From Pseudomonas fluorescens HK44 (lineage in GTDB: Bacteria > Pseudomonadota > Gammaproteobacteria > Pseudomonadales > Pseudomonadaceae): a stretch of 64,000 bases of DNA. The DNA lies in contig NZ_AFOY02000015.1 in assembly GCF_000217955.3 (NCBI RefSeq), positions 496,001-560,000 of the forward strand. The letters are read 5' to 3'. How positions within the stretch are numbered: the first letter of the stretch is position 1; each line of letters starts with the position of its first letter. A program made the position numbers and the translations under genes. The notes under the pieces are model-generated. The model was not told the origin of the DNA and searched no databases. It was given only the letters and a program-made list of their open reading frames with translations. This document shows, piece by piece, positions 11,078 through 20,204 of the stretch.

Positions 11078-12736
11078 ATGAACAACAACAAGAAAGTATC
11101 CGAATTGCCGCCCGCCGCCGTCGATGTGCTGGTCGTCGGTAACGGTCCGGTCGGTGCGACAATCGCGGCGCTGCTCGGCCGCTATGGGGTCAAGACACTG
11201 GTGCTGGACAAGATCCATGAGATCGTTCTAATGCCCCGCGCCATTGCCCTGGACAACGAGGCGCTGCGTATCCTGCAACTCGCCGGATTGTCGGAGGACT
11301 CATTCGAGAAGATCGCTATCCCTGAAGTGAGGATGCACTCTCCGGTTCTCGGGCAATTCGGTCGCGCCAACACCGCTGGGTGTATCGACGGCCATCCCAA
11401 GCTTGTGACCTTCTACCAGCCCGACCTCGAGCGGGCGATGCGCAGCCAGGTTTCCCGGCTGAAGTCAGTGACCAGCCTCGGCGGCTTCGAACTCGAGAAC
11501 CTGGTCGAGGAGGCGGATGGCGTCGTCGCCTCCGTACGGGATCAGGAGGGTCACTTGCATTCCGTTCACGCCCAGTACGTGATCGGTGCGGATGGCGCAA
11601 GCTCCAGGGTCAGAACCCTGATTGGCCAGGAGTTTGAAGGGCAGACCTATGCGGAGGATTGGCTGATTGTCGATGTCATGAACCGGCATAAGTCAGCGAT
11701 TGATCACATTGAGTTTCTCTGTGATCCACGGCGCCCAACGCCGCACATGCCCGCACCCGGTGGCAGGGAGCGCTGGGAGTTCATGCTGCAACCAGGCGAA
11801 TCGCGCGAAGAGCTGGAAAGCCCGGAAAGCATCGCCCGGCTGATTGCGCCATGGATCAAACCGCAGGAGCTGGAAATCGAACGCAAGGCGGTGTATCGAT
11901 TCCATGCGCGCTGCTGCAACAGATTCAGCAAGGGCCGCATCTTCCTCGCCGGTGACGCCGCGCACATCACTCCGCCTTTTGTCGGGCAGGGGCTCGTAGC
12001 GGGACTTCGAGATGGCGCCAACCTGGCCTGGAAACTGGCCTGGGTCCTTCGCGGTTATGCCGCGCCGGCGGTACTCGATACCTATGACGTAGAGCGCCGC
12101 CCCCATGCCCAGGCGATGATCAATCTAGCGAAACTCATGGGTCGCCTGGTGATGCCCAAGAACAAGCTCGCAGCTTTCTTCATCCACGGCCTGATGCGCA
12201 TGCTGACATTGACTCCCGCTACCCGGAGGTACTTCGAACAGTTGGACATCAAGCCGAAGAACATCTTCAAGCACGGTCTGTTCGTGAAGCATCGTCGGGG
12301 CGACAAGCTGGTACGTGGCAGCCTGTTTCCGCAGGCCTGGGTTCGCAACACGCAAAAGCAGGTTCAACTGAGCGACGATGCACTTGGGGACAACCTGACC
12401 CTGGTTGGTTTCGGCGTAGACCCATTGTCACTGCTGACCACTGCTCAAGTCGTTTCCTGGGAAAAAATGGGCGGTCACTTCCTGGAAATCAGAACGCGCG
12501 GCCAACGCTCCGGCGGCCGTTGCGACTTCATTGAAGACCTGAACCATGACATCCTGCCGCTGGCGGCTAAAGGCACGCTCGTCGCGATTCGCCCTGACCG
12601 CATCATCATGCACCACGCTCCCGGCTTCGATGCTGGCAGTCTCATTCGAGACTGCCAGATCCTGATGGCTTGCACCGATTCCACTGCCGATAGCGTTTCC
12701 ATTACCATCAACGAACCCCCTCGATTAAGAGCCTGA
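11078..12736 (+). CDS. FAD-dependent aromatic monooxygenase, MhpA-like
   Basis: A 552-residue flavoprotein hydroxylase expected to add a ring hydroxyl group using NAD(P)H and oxygen. The N-terminal FAD-binding fold is VLVVGNGPVGATIAALLG and the second FAD motif is FLAGDAAHITPPFVGQG, with the typical GLRDGANLAWKLAW after it. The C-terminal thioredoxin-like domain common to 3-(3-hydroxyphenyl)propionate and 2,4-dichlorophenol hydroxylases is present in reduced form. It opens the catabolic cluster and its stop lies two bases before a TetR gene. Substrate is unknown; the downstream extradiol dioxygenase suggests that the product is a catechol-type diol. Confidence 0.88.
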   Translation: MNNNKKVSELPPAAVDVLVVGNGPVGATIAALLGRYGVKTLVLDKIHEIVLMPRAIALDNEALRILQLAGLSEDSFEKIAIPEVRMHSPVLGQFGRANTAGCIDGHPKLVTFYQPDLERAMRSQVSRLKSVTSLGGFELENLVEEADGVVASVRDQEGHLHSVHAQYVIGADGASSRVRTLIGQEFEGQTYAEDWLIVDVMNRHKSAIDHIEFLCDPRRPTPHMPAPGGRERWEFMLQPGESREELESPESIARLIAPWIKPQELEIERKAVYRFHARCCNRFSKGRIFLAGDAAHITPPFVGQGLVAGLRDGANLAWKLAWVLRGYAAPAVLDTYDVERRPHAQAMINLAKLMGRLVMPKNKLAAFFIHGLMRMLTLTPATRRYFEQLDIKPKNIFKHGLFVKHRRGDKLVRGSLFPQAWVRNTQKQVQLSDDALGDNLTLVGFGVDPLSLLTTAQVVSWEKMGGHFLEIRTRGQRSGGRCDFIEDLNHDILPLAAKGTLVAIRPDRIIMHHAPGFDAGSLIRDCQILMACTDSTADSVSITINEPPRLRA

Positions 12737-12738
12737 AG

Positions 12739-13383
12739 ATGCCGTCCCCCACTTGTCCTTCAGAAGCAACTGCGCAAGAGCCTCTCACCCGAGGCCACAA
12801 AAAGCGTGAACGCACCCGTCGCGGCCTGGTGGACGCGGCATTGCGTCTTGTCGCACGTAAGGAGGTGGGGGAGATTGCGCTGCTCGATGTCGCTGCGGAG
12901 GCCGAGGTATCCAACGGCACCATCTACAACTATTTTCGAACACGCGACGAAGTACTCGAGGCGGTTGGCATCGCCATGGCGACCGAGTTCTCCGATGCCA
13001 TTTCCACCCTGAGTTCGGACGTGCACTGCGGTGCACACCGGCTGTCGATTGGTGTGCGCATGTTCGTATGCCGGGCTGCGTACGACCATCAATGGGCCAA
13101 CGCGCTGCTGCGCATCATCCATTCCGATCGGACCATGCGTTCGCGCTTGGCTGCCCACGTGCTGGGCGACCTGCGTGATGGCCTGCGCGCGGGCACTTTG
13201 GCTTACGAGGACGAAGGGATCGCCCTGGACATGGTCGTATCGTGCACAACCGGAGCCATGCGTTCGGTGGTCGAGGGGCGTGCGGCGCCGGAGCACGATC
13301 TGCTGGTCGCCGAGATGATTCTCAAGGCTCTGGGCGCAACACCTGCCAGAGCCAAGCGAATCGCTGGTAAGCCGCTCCCCTAA
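12739..13383 (+). CDS. TetR-family repressor, catabolic cluster
   Basis: A 214-residue TetR regulator. The N-terminal DNA-binding domain runs from about residue 17 to 70, with the recognition region LLDVAAEAEVSNGTIYNYF followed by RTRDEVLEAVG. The remainder is an alpha-helical ligand domain without recognised motifs. It begins two bases after the hydroxylase stop, so it is co-transcribed with that gene and probably autoregulates the unit through the palindromes at 10983-11009. The ligand is likely an aromatic substrate or a CoA ester, by inference from context. Confidence 0.88.
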   Translation: MPSPTCPSEATAQEPLTRGHKKRERTRRGLVDAALRLVARKEVGEIALLDVAAEAEVSNGTIYNYFRTRDEVLEAVGIAMATEFSDAISTLSSDVHCGAHRLSIGVRMFVCRAAYDHQWANALLRIIHSDRTMRSRLAAHVLGDLRDGLRAGTLAYEDEGIALDMVVSCTTGAMRSVVEGRAAPEHDLLVAEMILKALGATPARAKRIAGKPLP

Positions 13384-13446
13384 GTCCTGATGTCATCTTC
13401 GGCCCGCTAGGCCTTGCCAGGAAGGCGAGCCAGAAGTCCTACCGAT

Positions 13447-13464
13447 ATGAACACTAGTGTTCAT
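13447..13464. promoter_or_regulatory. 18-bp perfect palindrome, candidate TetR operator 1
   Basis: ATGAACACTAGTGTTCAT is a perfect palindrome in the 264-base gap between the two TetR genes. Its half-site TGAACAC recurs in a second, slightly imperfect copy at 13600-13615. Twin sites upstream of a TetR gene strongly suggest autoregulation by the protein encoded at 13648. Confidence 0.65.
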
Positions 13465-13599
13465 TGTATTCGATTTGTAGAAATCCATAGTCCCCTCGTT
13501 GGTCTAGCCATATCGCTCATTACGTCCATGATAATGAGGGGTGTAACGGTATTTATTATGGAATACGTTCTTAATTCAAAAAACCTTGTTGACGCCAGA

Positions 13600-13615
13600 T
13601 GAACACGAGTGTTCA
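13600..13615. promoter_or_regulatory. Second copy of the TGAACAC-NN-GTGTTCA operator
   Basis: TGAACACGAGTGTTCA has the same seven-base arms as the palindrome at 13447 with a different central dinucleotide. It ends 32 bases before the GTG of the second TetR gene, so a bound repressor would sit over or just after the promoter. The spacing between the two sites is about 152 bases, long enough for looping. Confidence 0.62.
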
Positions 13616-13647
13616 ATTGGTCCATATGGTAATTCTGGAGAGAGAGC

Positions 13648-14262
13648 GTGGAATCCCTGAATCCGATACAGCGCCGTATTCATCAAGCCGCCTTTCGCCT
13701 GTTTGCTGAAAAAGGCAGCGCTCAGGTGAACATCCTCGACCTTGCGCAAGAGGCAGGAGTGGCGCGCGGAACGATCTATAGCAATATCGACAGCATGGAA
13801 AGCCTGTTCGAGGAGGTCGCCAGCTATCTCGCGAGGGAGATGCATGAGCGTGTCAACAAGAGTTTCGATTCCCTCTGCGATCCGGCTCAGCGCCTTGCCA
13901 ATGGCATTCGCTTCTTCATTCGTCGCGCTCACGAGGACTCCCTGTGGGGGGCCTTCATACAAAAGTTCGCCATGAGCAATTCTTCGTTGCGCGAAATGTT
14001 CAGCAGCCAAGCAACGACTGATCTTCTGGGCGGACTTTCCAGTGGACGGTACACGTTTGCGCAGGAGCAATTGCTCTCAGTACTGACGCTGATATCAAGC
14101 AGCGTCCTTGGCTCGATTTTCCTGGTGCTGGAAGGGCACAAAACCTGGCGCGAATCGGGCTCTGACACGGCCGAGCTAGTGCTGCGGGCATTGGGTGTGC
14201 CTCACGAGGAGGCTAGAGCGCTGGCGACCACAGAGTTGCCGGCACTTCCCCCACTCGACTAA
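13648..14262 (+). CDS. TetR-family regulator, second in cluster
   Basis: A 204-residue TetR regulator starting at GTG, with GGAGAG about six bases upstream. The helix-turn-helix is ILDLAQEAGVARGTIYSNI, followed by SMESLFEEVASYL. The C-terminal ligand domain has no recognised motif. It is preceded by two TGAACAC-type palindromes and followed, after 88 bases, by the extradiol dioxygenase. It probably controls the second part of the cluster (dioxygenase, hydrolase, ligase, porin) as well as itself. Confidence 0.88.
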   Translation: MESLNPIQRRIHQAAFRLFAEKGSAQVNILDLAQEAGVARGTIYSNIDSMESLFEEVASYLAREMHERVNKSFDSLCDPAQRLANGIRFFIRRAHEDSLWGAFIQKFAMSNSSLREMFSSQATTDLLGGLSSGRYTFAQEQLLSVLTLISSSVLGSIFLVLEGHKTWRESGSDTAELVLRALGVPHEEARALATTELPALPPLD

Positions 14263-14281
14263 GCGCGGTAACCGACCCGAC

Positions 14282-14310
14282 AAAAAACACCTCTGGCATT
14301 TTCAGAGGTG
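14282..14310 (-). terminator. Hairpin with T-tract only on the minus strand
   Basis: CACCTCTG (14288-14295) pairs with CAGAGGTG (14303-14310) across a seven-base loop. The run of six A at 14282-14287 becomes a U-tract only for minus-strand transcription. On the plus strand no T-run follows. It lies between the second TetR gene and the dioxygenase, where no minus-strand gene was found, so it may block antisense transcription or attenuate weakly on the plus strand. Confidence 0.45.
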
Positions 14311-14350
14311 CGGGGAACGTTTTGGCCTGAAAAAACGGAAAACAAGAATA

Positions 14351-15442
14351 ATGAACAACAAAAATGCACTGCCCCAGTTGACGACACAACATCCTGCCCG
14401 GCATCCGCAGCCGACGGTGAAGGCCCAGGATCTGACTCACCTGATCTTTCAAAGGCCGGACTTGAACGAGGCGGCGCGTTTCCTGACCGACTTCGGCTTG
14501 ACGGTCAGTCATCAGAGCTCCGATACGCTTTATCTGCGCGCCACTGGAGCGGCTCCCTATTGTTACCGTGTCCATCGTGCAGACCATGCACGCTTTATCG
14601 GGTTCGGACTGGCAGTCCAGTCGCTCGAGGATCTGCAAAAGCTGGCTCGAGTCCCGGGCGCGTCATCGGTCGAGAAATCGGCGCATCCTGGCGGCGGGCA
14701 TTACGTCAGGCTGACTGATCCTTCCGGGTTCATTGTGGAAGCTGTGTGCGACCTGGCTCCAGGTAAAACCCTGGTGCACAGAGCTCCACTTTCCTGGAAT
14801 CTGACGCAAGAGCAGCCACGCATCAACGCCACGCAGCGCCCACCGATTGCACCGCCTGAAATACTCAAACTGGGCCACATTGTGATTGAAGTGGCCGATT
14901 ACCAGGCGACTTGTGCCTGGTATACGCAGCATTTCGGGTTTATTCCCAGCGACGTGCAGGTACTCCCCGACGGCACACCTATCGTCGCCTTCATGCGCCT
15001 TGACCTCGGTGAGATTCCAACGGCTCACCATACGCTCGCGATAGCGCAAGGGTTCATGGCTACTTATAGCCATAGCGCCTATGAGGTCGTCGATGCAGAT
15101 GCGGTGGGCATGGGGCAGCGTGTCCTGCGGGAGCGGGGCTGGGAACACTCATGGGGAATCGGCCGGCACATCCTGGGCAGTCAGATCTTCGACTACTGGC
15201 AAGACCCTTGGGGCGATAAGCACGAGCATTACTGCGACGGGGATATCTTCACGGATGCACAGCCTACGGGCATTCATCCTGTGAGCCCCGAGGCGATGGC
15301 GCAGTGGGGGCAGCGCATGCCCAAGAGTTTTACCAAACCCAAGATGAACTTGACCAATCTGCGTGTGCTGATTCGCAACCTGCGACGCAGCCCGGACCTG
15401 ACCATTCGCAAGTTGATAACGCTGATGCGGATGTTCGGGTAG
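14351..15442 (+). CDS. Extradiol ring-cleavage dioxygenase, VOC type
   Basis: A 363-residue two-domain vicinal-oxygen-chelate protein of the type I extradiol dioxygenase family, which opens catechol rings next to the hydroxyls using Fe(II). Domain 1 starts near DLTHLIFQRPDLNEAARF; domain 2 starts near KLGHIVIEVADYQATCAWY. Candidate metal ligands are His in KLGHIVIEV, His in TYSHSAYEVVD and Glu in WGDKHEHY, matching the His-His-Glu triad. The start is the ATG at 14351 because the family aligns from about 30 residues after it. It fits as the step after the flavin hydroxylase. Confidence 0.85.
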   Translation: MNNKNALPQLTTQHPARHPQPTVKAQDLTHLIFQRPDLNEAARFLTDFGLTVSHQSSDTLYLRATGAAPYCYRVHRADHARFIGFGLAVQSLEDLQKLARVPGASSVEKSAHPGGGHYVRLTDPSGFIVEAVCDLAPGKTLVHRAPLSWNLTQEQPRINATQRPPIAPPEILKLGHIVIEVADYQATCAWYTQHFGFIPSDVQVLPDGTPIVAFMRLDLGEIPTAHHTLAIAQGFMATYSHSAYEVVDADAVGMGQRVLRERGWEHSWGIGRHILGSQIFDYWQDPWGDKHEHYCDGDIFTDAQPTGIHPVSPEAMAQWGQRMPKSFTKPKMNLTNLRVLIRNLRRSPDLTIRKLITLMRMFG

Positions 15443-15523
15443 ATCCGCCAGCCCTTCCTCAGAACAACACCACCGTTCTCGTGCTGTCGCGCGCGGGACA
15501 AACACGCTCCAGGAGTACCTTCA

Positions 15524-16480
15524 ATGTCTGCTGTACACGTCGTCCGCTTTGAGTTTCAGAACGGTATCCACTGGGGCGTGCTTCGCCAAAGCCGTATCAC
15601 TATTGTTCCCGGTGTTTTTGAAACCACCGGTGACTTCATTCGCCAGAACAGTATCGACGACCTCGCTCGAATAAACGGTACGGAGTTGGATGAAGGCGAA
15701 GTGAAACTGCTGTCGCCCGTGACCCGTAACCAACAGTTCGTCTGCCAGGGCGCCAACTACCGTCAGCACATGATCGAGTCGGGCATGGACCCGGATGCGA
15801 AGAAATTCAACATGATCTTCACCAAGGCGACGAGTTGCCTGGTGGCGGCTGACAGCGACCTGATCAAGCCGCGCAGCGTGCGCTTCCTTGATTACGAGAT
15901 CGAACTGGGGCTGGTGATGAAACGCGCGATCACCGGCGCCGTGACTGTCACCGACGCTAACCTGCATGAGTTCATCGCCGGCGTCGTCATCGTCAATGAC
16001 TACTCGGCTCGCGACATTCAGATTCCCCAGATGCAGTTCTACAAGGGCAAGAGCTTCCGCACGTTTGGTCCGGTCGGTCCCTACCTCTGCCTTCTGGATG
16101 CCAAGGACATGCATTACCTCAAAGCACTGCAGCTGCGCCTGACGGTCAACGACCAGGTGCGACAGAACGACAGCACGGCGAATCTGGTTTACGGCCCCGC
16201 AGAAACCCTGACCGAGCTCTCCTCCCTGCAAGATCTCGCCACTGGAGACCTGATCGCCACCGGTACCCCTGCGGGCTGTGCGCTAACGGTACCTTCGCCT
16301 GCCAAACAACGCATTGCGGCGCTGATGCCGGAAGCCACCAAGTGGAAGTTTTTCCTCAAGGCGCAGGAAGGTCGGACGCAGTATCTCCAGGCGGGTGACG
16401 TGGTCGAGGCGCGCATTCGCAGTGCCGATGGTGTGATTGACCTCGGCGTGCAACGCAACCGTGTCGTGGAGGAAGTCTGA
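15524..16480 (+). CDS. Fumarylacetoacetate hydrolase (FAH) family enzyme
   Basis: A 318-residue protein with the FAH fold. Diagnostic segments are QGANYRQHMIESGMD, the metal-binding DYEIELGLVMKR, VNDYSARDIQ and YKGKSFRTFGPVGPYLC, and EVEARIRS-like strand VVEARIRSADGVIDLG at the end. FAH-family members in aromatic pathways act as C-C hydrolases, hydratases, decarboxylases or isomerases on ring-cleavage products. Here it follows the extradiol dioxygenase and probably processes its product. Its stop overlaps the start of the ligase gene by one base (TGATG). Confidence 0.88.
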   Translation: MSAVHVVRFEFQNGIHWGVLRQSRITIVPGVFETTGDFIRQNSIDDLARINGTELDEGEVKLLSPVTRNQQFVCQGANYRQHMIESGMDPDAKKFNMIFTKATSCLVAADSDLIKPRSVRFLDYEIELGLVMKRAITGAVTVTDANLHEFIAGVVIVNDYSARDIQIPQMQFYKGKSFRTFGPVGPYLCLLDAKDMHYLKALQLRLTVNDQVRQNDSTANLVYGPAETLTELSSLQDLATGDLIATGTPAGCALTVPSPAKQRIAALMPEATKWKFFLKAQEGRTQYLQAGDVVEARIRSADGVIDLGVQRNRVVEEV

Positions 16481-18381
16481 TGGTCGTGCAGACGTTGAGC
16501 GACATTGAAAATCTCGAACGAGTCCCCTTGCCGGAGCGTGGCCTGTCTTCCAGCACTTATGAAGCGTTGAGACGTGCGGCCGGGCGTACTCCCGACGCGC
16601 CCGCATTGAGTTTCTTCGCCGACGCCACTGACTTCAAAAACACCCACGACTGGAGCTATTCCGAGCTCTTCGCGGATATCACCCGTGCGGCGAATGCCTT
16701 CCATGACCTGGGCATAAAACCGGGCGAAGTGCTTGCGTTCATCCTGCCCAACCTGCCGGAAACCCATTTCACTATTTGGGGCGGGGAGGCGGCAGGTATC
16801 GTCATGGCAATCAATCCTCTGCTCGAAGCCAAGCAGATGGCCGGCTTGCTGAATGCCGCGAAGGCCTCCGTGGTGGTGACACTCGCGCCGACTCCGGGTA
16901 GCGATCTGTGGCCCAAACTGGCTTCGCAGCTGGATCAGTTACCCGCAGTCAGGTCTGTCGTTTGGATCAGCATGGAACCCTATGTCGCCGAACCTGTGCG
17001 CGGGATCCTGAAAGCCGTGGCACTGAAGGAGCGAGCCGTGCACAGCGCAATCGCGATCCATGATTGGCGATCGCTGATGAATACGCAGCCGCACACACAC
17101 CTGAAGAGCGGTCGGCAAATTCGCCAGGATGAGTGCTCCTCCTACATCTGTACTGGCGGTACCACCGGGCTCCCCAAGATCGCCACGCGTACCCATGGCT
17201 CGGAAGTGTTCAATGCATGGGCCATGGCTGCTCACATGCAGCCACGCAGCAGTGGCCAGGTTATCTTTTGTGGCCTGCCGCTGTTTCATGTCAATGGACA
17301 ACTGGTGACGGGACTGATGCCTTGGACTCAAGGCGACCATGTGATCCTCGGGACGCCTCATGGGTATCGTGGCGAGGGGGTGATCCAACGATTCTGGGAG
17401 ATGGTCGAGCACTTCGGTATCAACTTCTTTTCCGGCGTACCCACTGTCTACGCTGCACTGTTGCAAAATGAATGGCAGGGCCGCGACCTATCCAGTCTTC
17501 GCTATGCCATGTGTGGCGCCGCCCCTATGCCAGCTGAGCTTTTCCGGGAGTTCGAGCGCCGGACCGGAGTAAAGATCCTTGAAGGTTATGGCCTGACTGA
17601 GGGCGCCTGCGTTTCCTCGATCAATCCGCCTCATGGCGAGCGTCATATAGGCTCCATCGGGATACGGATCGCCTACCAGAATATGCGTGCAGTCTTGCTC
17701 AATGATTCTGGAGAGTACGTGCGTGATGCCAATGTGGATGAGACCGGCCTCATCACGATCAGTGGTCCGAACCTCTTCGGTGGCTATCTGGAGGAGAGCC
17801 ATAACCGCGGCCTCTGGATCGATATCGACGGTCAGCGCTGGCTGAATACGGGTGATTTGGGTCGCCAGGATGCGCAGGGTTACTTCTGGCTGACCGGGCG
17901 CAAGAAGGAGTTGATCATCCGCGGCGGCCACAACATCGATCCCAAGCAAATCGAGGAGGCTCTGCAGGCGCATCCTGCTGTCGCCCTGGCCGCTGCAATC
18001 GGCAGCCCCGATGTCTACTCGGGTGAGGTGCCGGTCGCCTACGTTCAACTGCGCCCCGGGCAAGCCTGCAACGTCGAAGAACTTGAGGCGTTCGCTCATC
18101 TCCACATCAGCGAGCGGGCAGCAGTTCCCAAGCGCATTGAAATCCTCGAAGCGCTGCCACTGACTGCCGTGGGCAAGATATTCAAGCCGGCCTTGCAGCA
18201 GCGGGAAATTGCCAGAGTGGTCCATCAGGCAGTGGAACGCCTGGGGCTTTCGGATATTGCAGTGGAGGTCGTGCAGGATAATCGCCGAGGGACTGTCGCC
18301 TGCATCAGGGCCGGAACTGACCAGCAAGTCCTGGCTCCTCTCCTCGGACACTACAGCTTTCAAGTCGAGTGGCTTGAATGA
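16480..18381 (+). CDS. Acyl-CoA synthetase / AMP-dependent ligase
   Basis: A 633-residue adenylate-forming enzyme that would convert a carboxylic acid to its CoA thioester. The AMP-binding P-loop is CTGGTTGLPKIATRTHG, the adenine motif EGYGLTEGAC, the hinge region LNTGDLGRQDAQGYFWLTGR followed by KKELIIRGGHNIDP, and the catalytic Lys is in PLTAVGKIFKP. It carries about 60 residues beyond the usual C-terminus. It may activate an aromatic or side-chain acid, either the entry substrate or a ring-cleavage product. Coupled by a one-base overlap to the FAH gene. Confidence 0.9.
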   Translation: MVVQTLSDIENLERVPLPERGLSSSTYEALRRAAGRTPDAPALSFFADATDFKNTHDWSYSELFADITRAANAFHDLGIKPGEVLAFILPNLPETHFTIWGGEAAGIVMAINPLLEAKQMAGLLNAAKASVVVTLAPTPGSDLWPKLASQLDQLPAVRSVVWISMEPYVAEPVRGILKAVALKERAVHSAIAIHDWRSLMNTQPHTHLKSGRQIRQDECSSYICTGGTTGLPKIATRTHGSEVFNAWAMAAHMQPRSSGQVIFCGLPLFHVNGQLVTGLMPWTQGDHVILGTPHGYRGEGVIQRFWEMVEHFGINFFSGVPTVYAALLQNEWQGRDLSSLRYAMCGAAPMPAELFREFERRTGVKILEGYGLTEGACVSSINPPHGERHIGSIGIRIAYQNMRAVLLNDSGEYVRDANVDETGLITISGPNLFGGYLEESHNRGLWIDIDGQRWLNTGDLGRQDAQGYFWLTGRKKELIIRGGHNIDPKQIEEALQAHPAVALAAAIGSPDVYSGEVPVAYVQLRPGQACNVEELEAFAHLHISERAAVPKRIEILEALPLTAVGKIFKPALQQREIARVVHQAVERLGLSDIAVEVVQDNRRGTVACIRAGTDQQVLAPLLGHYSFQVEWLE

Positions 18382-18542
18382 GCCCGAATTCGCTTTCGTA
18401 AGTCCAGCAAACAGGTCCTGGCACTCATCAGTCAGGGCCTTTTACACAACTTCGATCCACTCCAACTGGCACTGACAAGTGCACAGGAAGGCGAAGCCTT
18501 GCCTGCGTGCAATCAACAAAAACAATAAACAAGAGGTGGAAT

Positions 18543-19862
18543 ATGAAACTCAATAGCCGTGCGGTCCTGTGTCTCTCAGCTCAGCGCAAGTGTGCTGCGT
18601 GGATCAAGTTCACCAGCGCCATGGCACTGCTCAGCGCCTCTACACTGGCAAGCGCGAATGGCATTGCCCTTAACGAACAAAGCGCCAGCAGTGCGGGAAC
18701 GGCTTATGCGGGAAGGTCGTCCTCCGCGCTGGACGCCAGCACCATCTACGGAAACCCGGCAGGCTTGACCAAGTTGCAGCGCAGTGAGATTTCCGGAGGG
18801 GCCGGGATCATCTCGGGGAGCGACGAAATTAGTGATGCGCGGAGCAGTGTCTCAGGAACGAATAAGGGGGACTCGGTACCTTTGGCGGTCGTGCCTTTCG
18901 CCTATATGTCGACGCCGCTTGATGATCGTCTTTCGATTGGTCTGGGCCTCTATGCTCCGAGTGGTCTGATCAATGACTACGAAAGCAGTTTTCAGGGCCG
19001 CTACCATGGTTCCTATAGCTCGACCAAGGAGGTAACCCTGCAGCCCACCATTGCCTATCGGATCAATGATTACGTGTCCATTGGTGGCGGACCGACCATA
19101 AACCGTTTCGATGCAAACCTTCAGAATTACTTGGCCACCGGTGCCCTGAACAACGGCCAGGACACACGGGTCACCATCAAAGGCGATGACACGGCAATTG
19201 GCTACAACGTCGGCCTCTTGTTTGACTTGAGTGAGGCAACGAGTTGGGGGATTAACTATCACTCGAAGGTGAACTATCACCTCAAAGGGCATACTGAGGT
19301 TTCCGGCTCCCCGAGCGTTATCCCGCTGGACGGAAAATATCCCGCCAAGATAGATCTTACTATGCCCGAATCGGTGGATACGTCCATCACCCATCATTTC
19401 AATAGTCGCTGGACGGGATACCTGGGGACCACTTGGAAACGTTGGAGCCGGCTCGAAAAGTTCGAGGCAATCAACAGCGATGTTTCCGCCCTTGGCCAGA
19501 GTGCGGGTCTGGAGCGTGTGGGAGAACCATTGAACTGGCACGACACGTGGTCCACCGCAGTTGGCGCATCCTATCAATTGACCCCGCAATGGCTGATGCG
19601 CGCAGGTTACGCCTATGATCCGTCGCCAATTGGAAATGCCGATCGCAGCGTGCGCGTTCCGGTTGGTAACCGCCAAGTCGTGACCTTGGGCGGCGCTTAT
19701 TTGCCGACTCCCGATCTGACGATAGACTTTGCTTATGGTTATCTCTGGGATTCCAAAGTCTCGGTAAATCAGCCGAACACCTCCGGTCTTCAACCGGCCT
19801 ACAGTGCCAATTACGAAAACAGTGCAAATGGAATTTCAGTGCAGGCAACCTATCGGTACTGA
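18543..19862 (+). CDS. FadL/TodX-type outer-membrane transport porin
   Basis: A 439-residue outer-membrane beta-barrel for uptake of hydrophobic compounds. The signal peptide ends near LASANG; the mature N-terminus has the FadL hatch features NEQSASSAGTAYAGRSS and the conserved IYGNPAGLTKL. The protein ends in an aromatic residue (ATYRY), typical of barrels. The ATG at 18543 has AGAGGTGG upstream. FadL homologues next to aromatic pathways (TodX, XylN type) import the substrate, so this suggests that the pathway substrate is hydrophobic. Confidence 0.9.
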   Translation: MKLNSRAVLCLSAQRKCAAWIKFTSAMALLSASTLASANGIALNEQSASSAGTAYAGRSSSALDASTIYGNPAGLTKLQRSEISGGAGIISGSDEISDARSSVSGTNKGDSVPLAVVPFAYMSTPLDDRLSIGLGLYAPSGLINDYESSFQGRYHGSYSSTKEVTLQPTIAYRINDYVSIGGGPTINRFDANLQNYLATGALNNGQDTRVTIKGDDTAIGYNVGLLFDLSEATSWGINYHSKVNYHLKGHTEVSGSPSVIPLDGKYPAKIDLTMPESVDTSITHHFNSRWTGYLGTTWKRWSRLEKFEAINSDVSALGQSAGLERVGEPLNWHDTWSTAVGASYQLTPQWLMRAGYAYDPSPIGNADRSVRVPVGNRQVVTLGGAYLPTPDLTIDFAYGYLWDSKVSVNQPNTSGLQPAYSANYENSANGISVQATYRY

Positions 19863-20204
19863 TCGACACGACAGCCCATTTCAGGGGAACCCATTTTCGC
19901 AAGCCCTCCTGAAGGTTCACCTTTAATTGACAGGCAACTATCCCTACGGGGGCGTGACGCAGTTTCGCCTGTCAATCAGCACTTACTGTCGCGAACACTT
20001 TCGCGGTAGTGGGTGGGTTGTCGGTCATAACCCATTCGAAAATGTGCTGTTCGATTTGCACGTACGGTCACCTTCATTGACTCGCTTCATGATTAGCGCT
20101 GCGAAAGATACTCAAGGGTAAGAGACGGTTGTTGGCCCGGCGTTGTCAATCCGCCCACCGGTTGAATCCGCAACCAAAAACAGCCAGTCAGGTCTGAAAT
20201 TCAA
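19863..20204. other. Intergenic region with 10-bp inverted repeat
   Basis: No gene is supported in these 342 bases between the convergent porin and Ada-like genes. ATTGACAGGC (19926-19935) and GCCTGTCAAT (19967-19976) are perfect inverted repeats around a 31-base spacer. A weaker stem, AGGGGAACC at 19883 with GGTTCACCT at 19914 (one mismatch) followed by TTTAATT, may terminate the porin transcript. Nothing else recognisable. Confidence 0.45.

Noticed and set aside
16356..16767. Minus-strand frames across the FAH/ligase junction
   Set aside because: They overlap two genes with clear catalytic motifs and have no ribosome sites.
18469..18482. Short inverted repeat GCACT-GACA-AGTGC before the FadL-type gene
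   Set aside because: Arms of five bases are expected by chance; no second copy at related promoters.
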